Under the pieces are notes generated by a model that was given only the letters and a program-made list of their open reading frames with translations, was not told where the DNA came from and did not search any database. Position numbers and translations under genes: made by a program. From assembly GCA_963969365.1 (NCBI GenBank), contig OZ017747.1, positions 1,550,001 to 1,614,000 of the forward strand: a stretch of DNA of 64,000 bases. The letters run 5' to 3'. This document shows, piece after piece, positions 10,701-22,780 of the stretch (its first letter is position 1; each line of letters starts with the position of its first letter). The stretch comes from Asterochloris sp. CNOR1 (lineage: Eukaryota; Chlorophyta; Trebouxiophyceae; Trebouxiales; Trebouxiaceae).

Positions 10701-11883
10701 TGTGTTGGTGTTTGTCGCCTTCAGTTTCTGGGTGCCTCAGATCATCTACTGTGCAGCCACAGATTCCCGTCAACCTTTGAGCGCGCTGTACATGTGGGGC
10801 ATGAGCCTCACGCGCCTGGCGCTGCCCCTGTACCTCCTGACCTGTCCCCACAACCTGCTGCGCATCGAGCCGCGGCCGGTGGCTGGCACGCTGCTGGTCC
10901 TGTGGGTGGCTGCCCAGGTGGGAGGGGCTGACTGGATGCAGCTCAGGTGTTTTCAGGCCAGCGGACCCATGTCTTTCACAGGCTGGCCACATATGCCCCT
11001 GTGCTGCTGGCTCCACTGGCAGGGACGTGGTGCCTTCACCTGTCTAAGACAACGCTGCTGCCCTCAAGCTGCTAGAGTCTGGCCTGTGTGCTTCACATCT
11101 GGCCAATGATGTTGGCCGTGCTGGCCTCATGCTGAGGCTGCTGCAGGTCCAACTTTGGGCTTGTGAGCTGCCCAATGCAGAGACATTCTTCTTCAGACAC
11201 GCAATCTCTGGCCAGTCTTCCATAAATGTGCAAGTGCCAAACCTGATGCACCTGCAGGTCTGCGTTCTGCTGATCCAGACCCGGCAGGGGCCCCGTTGCT
11301 TTGTGCCCACGCGCTTTCTGCCAGAGAAGTATGACTACCACCGAGCAGTCACCAGTGGCCAGGTCCGGGGGGCACGACGCGGCGGTGACATTGAAACAGG
11401 GGATGGAGGTCAGCTGCTGCCCTCGGTTGGCTGCTGCTGTCAGTCATTTCCAGAGGCCTACAGTCTCTATTGCCTTTCGAATCACCTCAAAATGAGGACA
11501 TAATCCTAAAGGCATCAGCACCTGCTCCTGCTTGGCTGCTGCTGCCGCTTACCAGCAGCACCGGCTGTAGCTTTGAGGCTGGTGCCCATGAACCCACAGC
11601 AATAGCTGCAGCCCTGCAGCAGTGATGGGTACCCGGACTGCAACTCCTGCTCCTTGCGCCTCAGATGTTTCGCTGACCACAACATGCTGCAATCCACCGG
11701 CGGTGCCCAAGCGACAGGCCCCATGCTGGCGCCCCTGCAGGTGTGGAATGCGTCATCTGCATGAGCATGCTGGACGTGACCCAGGCTGGGGCGCGCATGG
11801 TCACCCCCTGTAACCACTTCTTCCACACCACCTGCCTGCAGCGCTGGCTGGGCGTCAAGCTACAGTGCCCCACATGCAGGTAG
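7709..11883 (+). CDS. FLY1/TUL1-like multi-pass membrane RING-H2 E3 ubiquitin ligase
   Basis: Spliced gene. Exons read with good phase: 7709-7846 (signal peptide, KQLLLLTALFLAASPSWG), 7917-8123, 8549-about 8720, less certain exon(s) near 9030-9175, about 9435-9618, 9838-9964, 10261-10480, 10692-10917, 11258-11408 and 11741-11883. The core GQQAIMDAYLCLLHLT, then FAIFEMRYLLSIW and FLPEKYDYHR, is the signature of plant FLY1/FLY2 and yeast Tul1 (Dsc complex). The last exon encodes the RING: CVIC, then CNHFFHTTC and CPTC, a C3H2C3 (RING-H2) zinc pattern, and the stop follows directly. The family is a Golgi/endosomal ligase that ubiquitinates membrane proteins (Tul1) or controls pectin methylesterification in seed mucilage (FLY1). 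The luminal N-terminal half is poorly conserved and its exon set is tentative. The intron after 9964 begins with GC. Confidence 0.88.
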
Positions 11884-13042
11884 GATGCCTGTGAGAGTAT
11901 GCTGGCAGTGCAAGGTAGACAAGTCAACCCCTCTACCAGAGCTGCCATTGCCTGCATGTACCTGCTGCTACATGCTCAGGTTGTCCTGCTGCAGCCTGCC
12001 TGCTGCCGTGACCTTGCTGGGGCAAGCACATCAGCAGTTCCCTGCCCTGTCCTTGGCTGGCGCTTGCATGCAGGGTTGATCACGCCAATCATAACTTGCC
12101 TTGCTGCTGCCTGAACCTGTGCGCTAGAGGGGGCCTGCCGGGCGCGTGCTCAGCAGCCGCCTCCTGTCCTGCTGCTGCTTGAGCTACCGGCTGCAGCAGC
12201 ACTGGAGTCAGCATGCTTCACTGTTTATGATACGCCTCCACTGACCGGCAGGAGTCTGCTGCCACCCCCTTGAGGCTGGGGGTTTGGGATCAGACATGGA
12301 TGCAGAAGCTGGGGGATGTGCAACAGCAGCCGCTCGGGGGTTCTTCTCCCATGAGGAGCAGAAGGCAGACAGCGGCTCTGCCCACCCTGGTCAGCCTGCA
12401 GAGGCTGACAGGCCAGTGAGGCATGGATGCTGGTAGCGGCAAGCACCAGCACAGGGACATGGATGGCACAGGCAGGATTCCCCTTCACACTGTCAGTGTG
12501 GTTGCCATTGGGCCGGCATGCTGAGAGCACAGTACAACAGCGTGCAAGGTGCAGGCACGGCTGACCTCAAGATGTGAACACTGGAGTCTTGGGTTACAGA
12601 AGCAACAGCAATGACAGCGTCCCAGCCAGCAGCCTGCCTTTCACAGAGCATTTCATCAAGCATCCCCCCATGTCCCCGTCCTCCCTTCCCGCCTCTCCTT
12701 TCCTGGACCTTGCTGATGCAGACATGCTCCCAGAGACGCTGAGGCCAGCCTACGACATCTGCGCAAGCAGAATGTAAACAACGAGCTAAGTGGGACCCAG
12801 CTGCGTGCACACCTGAGGCACTCTCTGAGGAGGGCCACACCGATATGCTCTGTGAGCTGCCCCACAGCGAAGCTGTCTCAATTTGCCACCTTGATATCAG
12901 CACCAAGGATGGTCCCATCAACAGGTGCTCAGGCAAAGAGTTGGCTGTCAGATAGGCTTTACTTTTGCACTGAGACGAGTGCATGCGTAGAGCGCTGCAA
13001 ACAGCTTCTACAGCTGCCAGGGCATTGCAGGCGCCATCAGAG
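11884..13042. other. Intergenic region between FLY1-like and HIRAN genes
   Basis: Several open frames occur on both strands, but none shows recognisable homology or a convincing exon chain. It presumably holds the 3' untranslated region of the FLY1-like gene and the promoter of the HIRAN gene. One TGTAA motif sits near 12775. An upstream in-frame ATG at 12983 could extend the HIRAN protein by 20 residues. Confidence 0.4.
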
Positions 13043-14723
13043 ATGCAACTGATCCACACCAACTTGGACGGGGCCATGGCCTTGACACTGCACAGCACGG
13101 CAGGTCACCTGTCCAGGGCAGATAGGCCTTCACCACAGGCCCTGAGGCATGCTACTGTTGGTTTCAAGACGTCTGCTCACGCAGATGTTCAGGCAGCAAC
13201 ACAGCAATCTGGTGGTAAGGCCAGGCCAGGCCGGCCTGCGGCAGGGCCCCTCAAGCCCAAGGGTCCCTCTGCCCTGGATGGTCGCAAGGCAATGGTACAG
13301 GGCATCCCATTGGCCACTTTCAGGTCTGTCTTTGGGTGCGGCCTCAATTTCTGTTGCCTGCTTGTCACTGCATCTCAGGCGCAGCTGCCCTGCAGGGTGG
13401 CAGGCGTGAGTTTTGAAGGCAGACAGGAGGCTGTCAGGTCCTTGCAAGCAGGTGAGTGCAGGCAGGGCTATGGTGTGGCAGCCACTTTGTGTCTGCAGCG
13501 TAGTCAAGCGCAGCATCCTGCCTGCCTGCTGCAGAGCAGGCTGTCATGCTGACAAGGGAGCCTGACAACCCAGCAGACCCCAATGCTGTCAGGGTGACGA
13601 CCCTTGCTGGGCGCATGCTGGGCTATGTGCCCAGAGATCTTACATCAGCAATCCAGCAGGACAGTACCTTTGGGCATGTGCACAGCCTTGGTCAAGCCGT
13701 GGAGGCTCCTCAGTATTGGGGCGTCCTGGTGAGTGGCAGATGCAATGTTTTCTCGTTGTATAAGGCTGCACCTGAGTGGCTGGAACCTGACAGTCCAGCT
13801 GTCCCCTTGGGGACAAAACATTGCCATGCCTGCCTGCAGATTGCTCTCAGGCCGTCCCTGCCGCCTCTGACTCTTGAGGCCTTCCCTGCCAGGCTGGCAG
13901 GCAGCTGCAACATGAGCAGTGAGCTGCAAGATAGGGACTGGGACAGGCTCAGGAAGGCAGCCTACACGAGAGCTAAGCACAAGTGGGTGTTGTTGAAGCT
14001 TGCTGGGATTGGTGGCGCACACAACTTTCAGCCAGCATGCTGGTCTCTACGGGCAGCCCCCTGCCTTGACACCAGCCGAGATGTCACCATCCCTCATTTA
14101 AGAGGCAGGCTGCATTGCTCAAGCATGCTGCCTGTCAGCAGGTGTGAGGTCACTGGCGGGGTGGGGCAAGAGTGGCCTGTGGAGTGTCATGAGCAGTGGC
14201 GCTTCCACGAGGACACCCAGACAGCAGAGCTGATGAATTTGGTGGCGCTGCACCCAGACGTGCATCTGGCAAAACACTTGGAGCGGCAGCAGGATGACCG
14301 GAAGCGGCAGCAGGCTCTCTGGATGCTGCAGGCAATCAACGAGTGAGCAGGGCCCCCCCTTTCCCCTCGCTTCCCTCCCACCATCTGTGAGACATCTAGT
14401 GATTGCCCACTGCAGCTATGAGGCAGCGATAGCAGGTCCACTGGGGCCTGCAGGCCAGCTGTGATTGCACAATTGCCTCTTATCGCAACTGAGTGTCTCA
14501 GCACCGTCACTGGAACTGCTGTGCTCTGGCATCCTAATCCAGCATCACAGTGGCTGCTGTGTGCAGGTGGACTATATCAGAGGCAGAGGAGTACATTCGC
14601 TTCAATCGGGACACAGCAATGAGGCGCTCGGGACAGAATTGGAGGTTTGACTTGAGCTTCCTTGAACAAAATGGGATCGAGATGCCAAAGTCTTTAAAGG
14701 CATTGTGCCGGCGCAGCTCATGA
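13043..14723 (+). CDS. HIRAN-domain protein with C-terminal HNH-like region
   Basis: Modelled exons, all in phase: 13043-13323, 13396-13451, 13535-13728, 13840-13982, 14142-14342 and 14567-14723. The HIRAN domain spans VAGVSFEGRQEAVRSLQ, LTREPDNPADPNAVRV and MLGYVPRDL, the usual pattern for binding 3' DNA ends or damaged DNA. The C-terminal exons read WDRLRKAAYTRAKHKCEV, WPVECHEQW and HPDVHLAKHL, resembling an HNH nuclease-like module in which some zinc cysteines are replaced (CEVTGG and ALHPDVH where bacterial relatives have CxxC and CPxCH). The N terminus is basic and Ser/Thr-rich and could be an organelle transit peptide. A start at 12983 is also possible. No helicase motifs are present, unlike HLTF/Rad5. 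A TGTAA poly(A) signal lies about 50 bp past the stop. The function is not established. Confidence 0.78.
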
Positions 14724-14985
14724 CAGCCCAGTCCATCAGTCTAGATGTGGACACCAGACCACTAGTCAAAATTGTAAATGAATGTATGGCAGGTTGTACG
14801 AGTCATCTTGTAAGATGAAAATCAGCGAAATCAAAAATCAGCATAGCACACTGCCATGATGGCCTGCTGATCAGTCTGGTGGTCCAAGCTGACCATGAGC
14901 CTGCTTCAAGCTATGGCCAGTAGTAAGAAAGACAAACAGCTACTGCTCCTGAAGGGCTACTCTACTCTGTGCTGCGGCGTGTGCC

Positions 14986-17079
14986 TCACATGCGCATGAC
15001 AGTGTTGCTGCTGTCCCGCAGCGAGGCAGTCATGCGCCCCGGCGCCCACCCATTGCTCCACTCCGCCATCTGGATGCCATGTTTTTCCTCGCCGCTGCTG
15101 CCCTGCTGAGCCTTGGCAGCCTTCCTCAGTGCCTTCTCCTCCCGGAGCCACCTCTCCACCAGCTCCAGCAGGCGCCCCTGCTGCAGCTCAGGAAACTCTG
15201 TAGCCGGCCTGCAGTGCTGCACGCGCCCACCTGCGAGGTACATGAGGTGGGTGGGCCAGGCCTCCAGCCCATCAAAGATGTGTGTGGCCTGCAGGGGCAA
15301 TGCAACATGGCATTCAGCAGCCCTGCTGTCTTCAGCGAGCTTGCTGCTGGGTGAAGCAACGGTAAGTGTCATGTGGACATAACATCGAGGGCCTACAGCT
15401 GTGCTGCACCCAGTCTGATATTGCCTGGACAGGCAACCGTTAAGCCCTTGCAGCCTGATCATCACAATCAAGGCAAGGTCTCACATAGATGATGGTCGCC
15501 CCCCGTGTGCTGCACTCCTTTTGCAGGAAGCGCATCAGGTCTGAGCGCCCCAGCACATCCAGGTCCACAGTGATCTCATCCAGCAGCAGCACCCTGTGCA
15601 AAGAAGGGCACCTCTGTGGGTGCAGCTGGCACTGGGCAGTAGATAGACAGCACTGCATGTAAGGTAGCAAGCAGAACCAGCCAGTTGTCCCTCACATCTT
15701 GGTTGAAGTGGGCTGATCAGCTCAGGGAAGATGAGAGACTTGCAAATGGTTGTGAGCTGTCAAGACGTGTTTGACAGCGGTGCAGGCCCACTTGAAAGGC
15801 TGCAGCAGGCCAAGGCACAGCTGCACGCGCCGGCGCTGCCCATCGGACACCATGTGCATGCGCCAGTCTGGGTTCACGTCCAGGACCTCCATGAGCTCCT
15901 GCCGCCGTGCTGGGTCCACGCCATGCACGCTGTTGATCATGCGGGAGGCGGGGAAGTCTCCCTGCAGCCAGAACAAAACAGCATATATGCCGCCAGCCAG
16001 CAGCCCCACAGGGGCCAGGAGGCAGCACTGTTGCCAGGGGTCTGGGCCCTGCTGACACAAAAGAACCCCTGGCTGCTGAAGGTTTGGCAATTTTTAGGAC
16101 AGCACTGTGATGAGCAGCTTTCACAGCATCACTAAAGCCCTAACCTCCTAGCGGCAGACGCTTCTCATGAGGGCCTCAATGGAATCTGATGACTTTCATG
16201 AGCAGCCCAGTTGTCTGGGCAAGGCACGAGGTGCCGCCAGAGCAGAGTGACCTTACCTGCAAGGGCACGCTGTAGCCTGCAAAAGCCACGTCCCGCTCCC
16301 AGTTGCCACCTATGTAGGACAGCTCGCCCGAGGCAGTCAAGCCTGTGTCGTGGAAGGGCGCAGAGCCCAGCACCTGCACCGAGCTGCGTGGCACCATGTG
16401 CTTTCCACCCAGAATTTTCAACAAGGTTGTTTTGCCTGCATTGCATTGGTCGCCTTATGAGTAGCTCAGCAGCCCCACAAATCATTTGTGGACCCAGACT
16501 GTCCAGCATGCAGCTGTGTTCGAATGGGCAGCCCCTGCCATCCAGTCAAGGAGGCCATGTTTGGCAACCTGCGCCCTCAGCTGACCTGCACCATTGGGGC
16601 CAATCAGGAGACACCTGGCCCCAGCTGGTAGCTTGACAGACATGTCCCGCACCACAGGCGGCACGCCGGGAAGAGGCCTCCCATCTGCAGTACTGCAACA
16701 GCAACTTTAGGACAATGCCCAATGGCAGCATGCAGGCACATGCCCATCTGGGCTGCACACAGGGCAAACTGGGTCAACAAGATGATGTGGGCTCCTCTAG
16801 GCCTCACATGCAACTTTGCAGCGCACCTATTCCTGGATATGTGAAAGTGAGCTGTTCTGTGGCCACTGTGGCTTCCCCTGCATGTTGAGCTGACATGCCG
16901 CCATTGCAATCAGCTTGTTGGGCATCCGACAAAGGCTGGGAGGCGGCCTCTCCATGATGATTGACATCTGTGGGGCTGCTGAGCCGGCCAAAGGGGCCCA
17001 ATGTCTCAGGCAGCTGGCATGGCTGGGCTGCCTGCAGCCCCTTGCCATCTGGATTAGTCACAGAGACTGGCACAGGCAT
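14986..17079 (-). CDS. Soluble ABC ATPase of the ABCI19/20/21 type
   Basis: Six phase-consistent exons: 16827-17079, 16586-16684, 16257-16435, 15792-15961, 15485-15593 and 14986-15288, giving about 370 residues. The N-terminal 75 residues are unconserved, then [17 protein letters not shown] leads into Walker [20 protein letters not shown]. The signature loop is [11 protein letters not shown] instead of LSGGQ, the form typical of this plant subfamily. Walker B with catalytic Glu is [12 protein letters not shown], followed by the H-loop [17 protein letters not shown]. No membrane domain is present. Plant members are cytosolic and have been linked to hormone responses at the ER; yeast Caf16, of similar architecture, interacts with the CCR4-NOT complex. 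The gene starts 231 bp from the divergent MLDP-like gene. Confidence 0.92.
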
Positions 17080-17310
17080 GAGATCACTTGCACCAGGATG
17101 AGTTGCTGCGGCGATAACGCAGAAGGGACGGACTTGATGAATTCTTCTTCAGCCCGAAATCTGGGCAGGTGGCAGGGCCCTTTCTCTGCCAGCCAAGCGG
17201 AGGTGGGCAAGGCTGTGGGAATCTGAACATCAATCTGACTTGAAGTGCCCTGAGCCATCCAAAAAGCAGTTCCATCGCCGCCAAGCACTCAATCAAGCAA
17301 TCGAGACAAT
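17080..17310. promoter_or_regulatory. Divergent promoter region, ABC protein / MLDP-like gene
   Basis: 231 bp between two start codons facing away from each other. It must carry the 5' leaders and core promoters of both genes. No TATA box was recognised. This is inferred from layout only. Confidence 0.5.
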
Positions 17311-19818
17311 ATGGCAACCAAGACAGCTCCCCAAAGCAATGACCTCAAGTTTCTGGGCCCGATGGTGGACTTGACAGCTGATGTGAGCAACAAGGGCTAT
17401 GATGTCGCCAGCGCGATCCTGCAAAAGATGCCCCAGCCAGTGCAACAGGTCTCGAACTCAGCCAGCGAGAAGCTCACACCCGTCAGCCAGCAAGTCACTG
17501 GGATGCTGGGCAACTGTGTGAAGACTGTGGACAGCAGTGTGAGTGTGCAGACATGCACCCCTGGTGTGCGCTGCACAGAATTCTCTGTTTGAATGGCCTC
17601 TGTGCACCCTGGCACTGCACACTGCCTGCTCAATGCCCTTGCTGTTGTTCTGCTGGGCAACCTTCCAGATCTTGTGGGGGGAGCAAAAGGCCTGATGGCC
17701 TTGTCCTGGCTGTCCTCCTTGACAAGTGATGGCAACGGTGCTCAGCCGCCCTGCTCCGTCGATGCCCCATCGTGCCTGCGATCCGTCCATCGGTGTTCCC
17801 TGCCTGCAGCTGGACTCCATGTACAGCAAGAACGGCAAATACCGGGAGCAGCTCGACCCCTATGTGCACAGGTTCGTGGAGGCCAGAGATGTTTACATCA
17901 AGAAGGCAGAGAGCTCCCTGGACTACATCAGGTGAAACCTTGTGCAGATCAGCGCAACCTGGCAGGTATGCAAGAGTTGTCTAGTCAGCGGTCGGGATGC
18001 TGGAGGCCTTGCCTGCTGCATTGATGCATCGTTATGCTGCATTGGGCAGCTGGCCAATATGCATGTGCAGCTGCCCCGCCTAAGGGGCCTAGCTGCCTAA
18101 AGTGGAAGTGACTCGCAAGTGCTGGCTTGCTATATGATCTGCCCAGCCCGCGCTGCAGGGAGAAGGTGCCAGCTGCTGGGCAGGCACTGCAGGAGCAGAT
18201 GCACAAGGGCATAACGGAGCTGAAGCGGCTGGCGAGTGAGCCTCTGGGCCCAGAGGTGACCAAGAAGACAGAGGCTGCAATCAGCTATGTGGACAACACC
18301 TACCAGAAGCTGATCAGCACACCAACAGGTGGGCTTTGCTGCCAGCAAGCTATGTTGTCTTGGATGGACTGAAAGACTGCCATGCTGCGGCCATTTGCAG
18401 CAGGTGCGCATCTGCTCTGTTCTACCCAGTTTTGGAGCCAGCACCCTGGCTTTGCAACTTTGGCTGATGCCTGCTTTGGGTTGCTGCAGCAGGTGGGCTG
18501 CAGTGGGTTGTCCCTGTTTGGTGCAGGGCATGTACAGAAAGGCAGCACCTGAAACTGTTTGGTGGCATGCTTCGTGCTTTGCTGAACTGTATACAGCAAT
18601 GCTGCCCTGTGGCAGACCCTGGTTCCCTTCAATGCATACTGCCTGGCGGGCTGCACATCTGTGAGCTGCCTGGCGTTATACAAGCCCTGGACAGCAGCTG
18701 GTCCATGCAGGCAGTTGAGCTGCACATAGCAAAACAGCATCCCAATGCCAAGCCCTCACCCTGCTGGGCAGTGACGCAGTGTCTCAAGGAGATGCAGGCT
18801 TTTCATGGTGCACTGCAGCCCGGTTCGCATCGCAGCAGCTGTGCTCCAGCCGCCGACTGTTTACATGCAAGCCTTGGCCACATGGACTGCTGCCTGCATT
18901 GCAAAAATCTTTCATCATGCCCACTTGCTGCCTGCAGTTAAGTCGGTGTTGGACAGGACAAAGCCTGCAAGTGACAACCTCTGGGCAAAGTACAACGCTA
19001 TGCTGCACGACCCCGTCGTGGTAAGCCCTTTGAACTCGCGAAAGATGCATCCTGCATTGCTGTGGGCATGGTGTCACGGACTTTGTCTGCAATCAGCCAT
19101 TACTTGGGAGGGCCTCCTCCTTGCTCATCAGCCAAGTGCGGGGCTAGTATAACTAATATGCTGACAGCCGACTTTCGTGCACCGCTCTGACCTGCTCTTG
19201 CCATTAACGGCCTGCCCTGTTTCAAATCTGTCTGCTTGGGCCTGCAGAGCATGCCGCTGTACCACTGGGCATACAACACCTCCTACAGCACCTTGAACTG
19301 GTTCCAGCAGACCCCCATGTACTCCCTGCCAAAGGCGTATGCATACCCCTATGTGGCGCCTGTGGCAGACCCTGTCCTCAAGAAGGTGAGGTGGCCCATG
19401 CATCTATATCCAGACAGCCATGTCCAGGCCTGCGAGAGGGTGTGGCTGACCTCTCAGCACTAGCTGGGAAAGCTTGGCATCTGCAGGGCCTGGGGCAGGC
19501 ATGACTGGTAAGTCCATACCATCCTGCTCTCAGCTGCGCCATACCTGGCAACTTGCGCATTGATGAATCATGTTGCTTACTGTCAAGCTGTTGATGCAAC
19601 GGCTCAGCTCTCAAGATGTCTCCTCAGGATGCACCTGGGCAATGCTGCTAGGGTCGGCTGTGGCTTCCTGCTCTAACAATGCTGATCGGGGATGGAGGTA
19701 GATCTCAGCGCCTCCAGCAGCTCCCCTCTTGACTCATATGGTGAAACTTCTGCTGCAGGTTGCGTCCACAGATGTTTACAAGATTGCAGTGGACCAGCTG
19801 CAGCCTAAAAAGCACTGA
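17311..19818 (+). CDS. MLDP-like major lipid droplet protein
   Basis: Six exons in phase: 17311-17538, 17810-17931, 18159-18328, 18938-19020, 19248-19385 and 19759-19818, giving 266 residues, close to the size of the Chlamydomonas major lipid droplet protein. The sequence begins MATKTAPQSNDLKFLG and contains repeated amphipathic helical segments (YREQLDPYVHRFVEARD; LASEPLGPEVTKKTEAA; LDRTKPASDNLWAKYNAML), then an aromatic segment MPLYHWAYNTSYSTLNWF. It has no signal peptide and no long hydrophobic hairpin, so it is not an oleosin or caleosin. The family coats triacylglycerol droplets that accumulate under nitrogen starvation. The call rests on remembered family resemblance, size and helix style; a member of the wider REF/SRPP-like group is the main alternative. 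Confidence 0.65.
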
Positions 19819-20490
19819 GATGAGCACAGGATGGCGTGATGACTGGCGGCACAACCCTGCCCCAGACTTGGTCTGACTGTTGCCTGTCTTTCCGCTGGGA
19901 AAGCAGCAGCAGCCACCTCTGACAGCCCTAACTCTGCTCTGACCATGACACTCCTGCCACACCGTACCACAGGGGTCCTGCCAGTTCATCACCAGAAGAA
20001 TTCTGTGAATGTGCAGTGTGCTGCTTATCCCCATGCAAAGGCGCATCTGCCTCATTGAGTCTGCCTGCCTGCCAGCTGATTCCTGGCCAGTGTACATCTC
20101 TCAGCGCACCTTAGCGCAACACAAACTTCTTTGCCCTTTGTGAACATCTGCTGTTACACCACTGCTGCTACACTGGCATGCTACAATGTGTGCCAAAGGA
20201 AAATCTGATCCCCGCCCAGGTCCCCCATGCTTAGCGTAGTTAGTGTGTTCACTGGCGCAGCTGAAGTGACTAGTACCTCAGCTAGCCCATTTGTTGCACT
20301 CCTAATGTTTGCAGCTGTTTGAAGATATTTGTTTGCAGCTATTTGAAGATAATGCAAAGTGGACATGCTCATGGTGATGCAGGACAACTTACTCAGTACG
20401 GTCGGGCAATCTTGATGGCAATCAAATTTGGCAGCAAACTGGGGGCCAAGTAAATTTTGAAATGCAGCTGGTCAGCAGGTGGGGTGCAGG
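19819..20490. other. Convergent 3' region of MLDP-like and transporter genes
   Basis: No coding region was recognised. It should hold both 3' untranslated regions. TTACA at about 20153-20157 reads as a TGTAA poly(A) signal on the minus strand, roughly 335 bp past the transporter stop. A short direct repeat (GCAGCTNTTTGAAGATA twice, about 20311-20350) is present. Confidence 0.4.
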
Positions 20491-22580
20491 CTACCGTTTG
20501 GTCTCTGCCAGTCTGTGCTGCTGCTTTTGCCTGTCAAAGTAACCCAACATGGCATATGCTATGCCGCCACTCAGGCCTGTGCACACGCCCAGAAAGTTCT
20601 TGATGTCAAAGATGACATCGCCAAAGACAAACATGCCCAACCCTGTGGTCAGAATATCCTTCATCTGGCCTGCAGCAGGAGTGCCCAGGGTCTGCTGCTG
20701 GCAGGCATACATTGCCTGTGCAGGCAATGGTATAGGGCAGCCATGAAGCCAGGCCTGCCCTGCTGCTGAGGGCTCATGCCCAGCACAGCCACCAGCATGA
20801 CCAACCAGGGCCGCTCTTGAGCCAGACTCGAAGGCGCAGGGCGTTACTTGGCCCTTTGCGGTGCAAAGCAGTCAAGCTCACGCAGGACTGCCTGTATGTG
20901 CTCACCTGTTATGGTGGTGGCCAAGGGGGAGTTGATGGTGGTGCACCTGAAGATGCATAGATTGAGGAGGAAGGCCTGGGACGCTGACACAAGCAGGAAA
21001 AGCTGCAGGCACAGGCAAGATGTTGCAGGCAGTGGCCATTTTGCTGAGCAGGATGCAGCCACACTGTGCAGCTTGTGGAGCTTGCACTCTGCTGGAGTTC
21101 AGCAGCACATGGCAAAGCGGGCAGCCTGCAGCTGTTGACAGCTGATGTGCAGCCTGAGGAAGGGTTGCAGAAGGTGGCTAGCACCCTCTTAGCCTTTGGC
21201 CTCACCTGGAACTTCATGTCCCATAGCAGGGGGAACCTGTGCACCTCCAGAAGCTCGTCTGTGGCCATGACCATGTAGCTCAGCATGACTGGCAGGGAAA
21301 GGAGGTTGTTGTATAGCAGCATGGAGGTATCATTCAAGCCTGCAGCAGGGCAGCCATTGAGGCTTGCCAGATGCAGACCATTGAGGCTTGCCAGATGCAC
21401 CAGCCTGGTGGGATGTGGTGCTGTGCATCCACTGCGCTGCACAAGCGGGCAGCAGCAGCTGGGGTCCACACGAGGACGCCGCAACGAGGCGGCTACCAAG
21501 ATGACCCACCTGTCTTTTCCTTTAGCAAGCGGATGAGCAGCAGGTACACTGCTGTGCTGACAGCGCAGATGGAGACCCATATGTAGCCTGGCAGATTGTA
21601 CGTCAGGTCTGTCGCTCCAGCAATGACTGCCCCAGTCAGCATGATGCAGATGGCAAGCTGCGCAGGGCAGGACAGGGGTGAGCAGGCTGCTGCAAAGGTC
21701 ATCATGGCTCTGACAACATGTTGGAGGAGCAGCTGAGGTGGCTTGCGTTCGTCTCACGCACCATTGCCCCCATTGTGGGCCGCTTTTTGAACAGCAGATA
21801 CTCGCCAGCCACCACAATGAGCGTCGTGCTGCGCCGGAAGACGCTGCAGGGACAGGCAGCACAGGGTCAGTACCGCACGGGCCACTGTGTGCAGAGCAGG
21901 CCTTACATAGAGTGAGGCCAAGAGCAGTAGAACCTGTGCAGAAGCAAGAGCACACCTGAACATGGGCACTGTCAGGTAGCGCAATGCTGTTACGCCTGAG
22001 ACCACATACAGCCACCAGAACAGCACCAAGGGCATCATCTGCACAGCAGCGGCAGCACTGCATACATAATATGGCAGATACAGGAGCCCTCTTGAGCACC
22101 CTTGGCAGGATGCATCCACCTTGCACAAGGCACAGGACTCCGCAGCGGAGCGGCTGCCTCGGCCTGCCCAAGAGAGAGGAAGCCAAGGCGATAAGACCTG
22201 AAGTCTTAGAGTTACCTGGCGAGCTGCCCTCAGCTTGAACCTGGAGAACTTGAACCACCCCAGGCATCCCAGAATGGCCATGTAGAGGATGGACACCAGG
22301 ATCTGGAGGGTGGTCACAAAGTTGGGGTAGTTGAACCCATAAAGTGAGAATACTGCCTTGTTGAACATTGTGATGGAGACACTGACGCCACCATAGCTGA
22401 GGCAGGCCAGCATCCGACCCAGGAACGAGGCGTCCTGACAGGCAAGGTGCAAGCTCAACAAGGGCTCCTCGATGAGGTAGTGTTCCTGCCAAGCCTGATT
22501 TCAGACCCATTGCAGGCTTTTGGGCTATCAGTGGGGATGCAGGGAGCCGGCAGCAGGCCAACCTGCTTGGAGGAACTCAT
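20491..22580 (-). CDS. Nucleotide-sugar transporter (SLC35D-like, drug/metabolite superfamily)
   Basis: The first exon is tiny (22563-22580, MSSSKQ) and joins in phase to 22216-22434, which reads DASFLGRMLACLSYGGVSVS and continues into MFNKAVFS and FNYPNFVTTLQ. Later exons give the remaining membrane helices: LTYNLPGYIWVSICAVSTAV, then LLYNNLLSLPVMLSY, then NSPLATTITG joined to QMKDILTTGLGMFVFGDV. The last exon ends with DRQKQQHRLAETKR at 20491. These blocks (MFNKAVFS, YNNLLSLP, NSPLATTITGQMKD) are typical of Golgi/ER antiporters that exchange UDP- or GDP-sugars for nucleoside monophosphates, near SLC35D and plant UDP-sugar transporters. The substrate cannot be read from sequence. The C-terminal tail is basic and lacks a clear KKXX signal. 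The start is 200 bp from the divergent HAD gene. Confidence 0.87.
21353..21400. repeat. 24-bp direct tandem repeat, two copies
   Basis: CCATTGAGGCTTGCCAGATG recurs at a 24-bp offset in the transporter intron, ending just before the acceptor of the exon that starts GLNDTSMLLYNN. Confidence 0.85.
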
Positions 22581-22780
22581 CGTGAGAATAGCGATACCTC
22601 TGATCGCACCAAAGGTCCCTGGCCTGAAGCACAGATCATGAACGTGTGCTGATCGAACAGGGGGATTGCCTTGAACTCAACGAAGAGGGAAGTTTGGATC
22701 TTCTGCTAGGTCAAGACCTACCTGACTTACACACGTTTCTCTGAGGCCTCAGGTCCTGCACTTCAGCTCCAGCGCTGCAT
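22581..22780. promoter_or_regulatory. Divergent promoter region, transporter / HAD-like gene
   Basis: 200 bp between opposed start codons. No specific element was recognised; the role is inferred from layout. Confidence 0.45.

Noticed and set aside
12493-13098. A 201-residue minus-strand open frame
   Set aside because: It overlaps the HIRAN gene start and the intergenic region, is Ala/Ser/Cys-rich low-complexity, and matches no family; it is probably a by-product of GC-rich DNA.
20708-20729. Short palindrome CATTGCCTGTGCAGGCAATG
   Set aside because: The arms are only 9 bp and consist of TGCC/GGCA motifs that are common throughout these introns.
20909-22561. A 550-residue minus-strand open frame across the transporter
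   Set aside because: It runs through the transporter introns in a mostly wrong frame. Only the spliced exons give the membrane-protein motifs.
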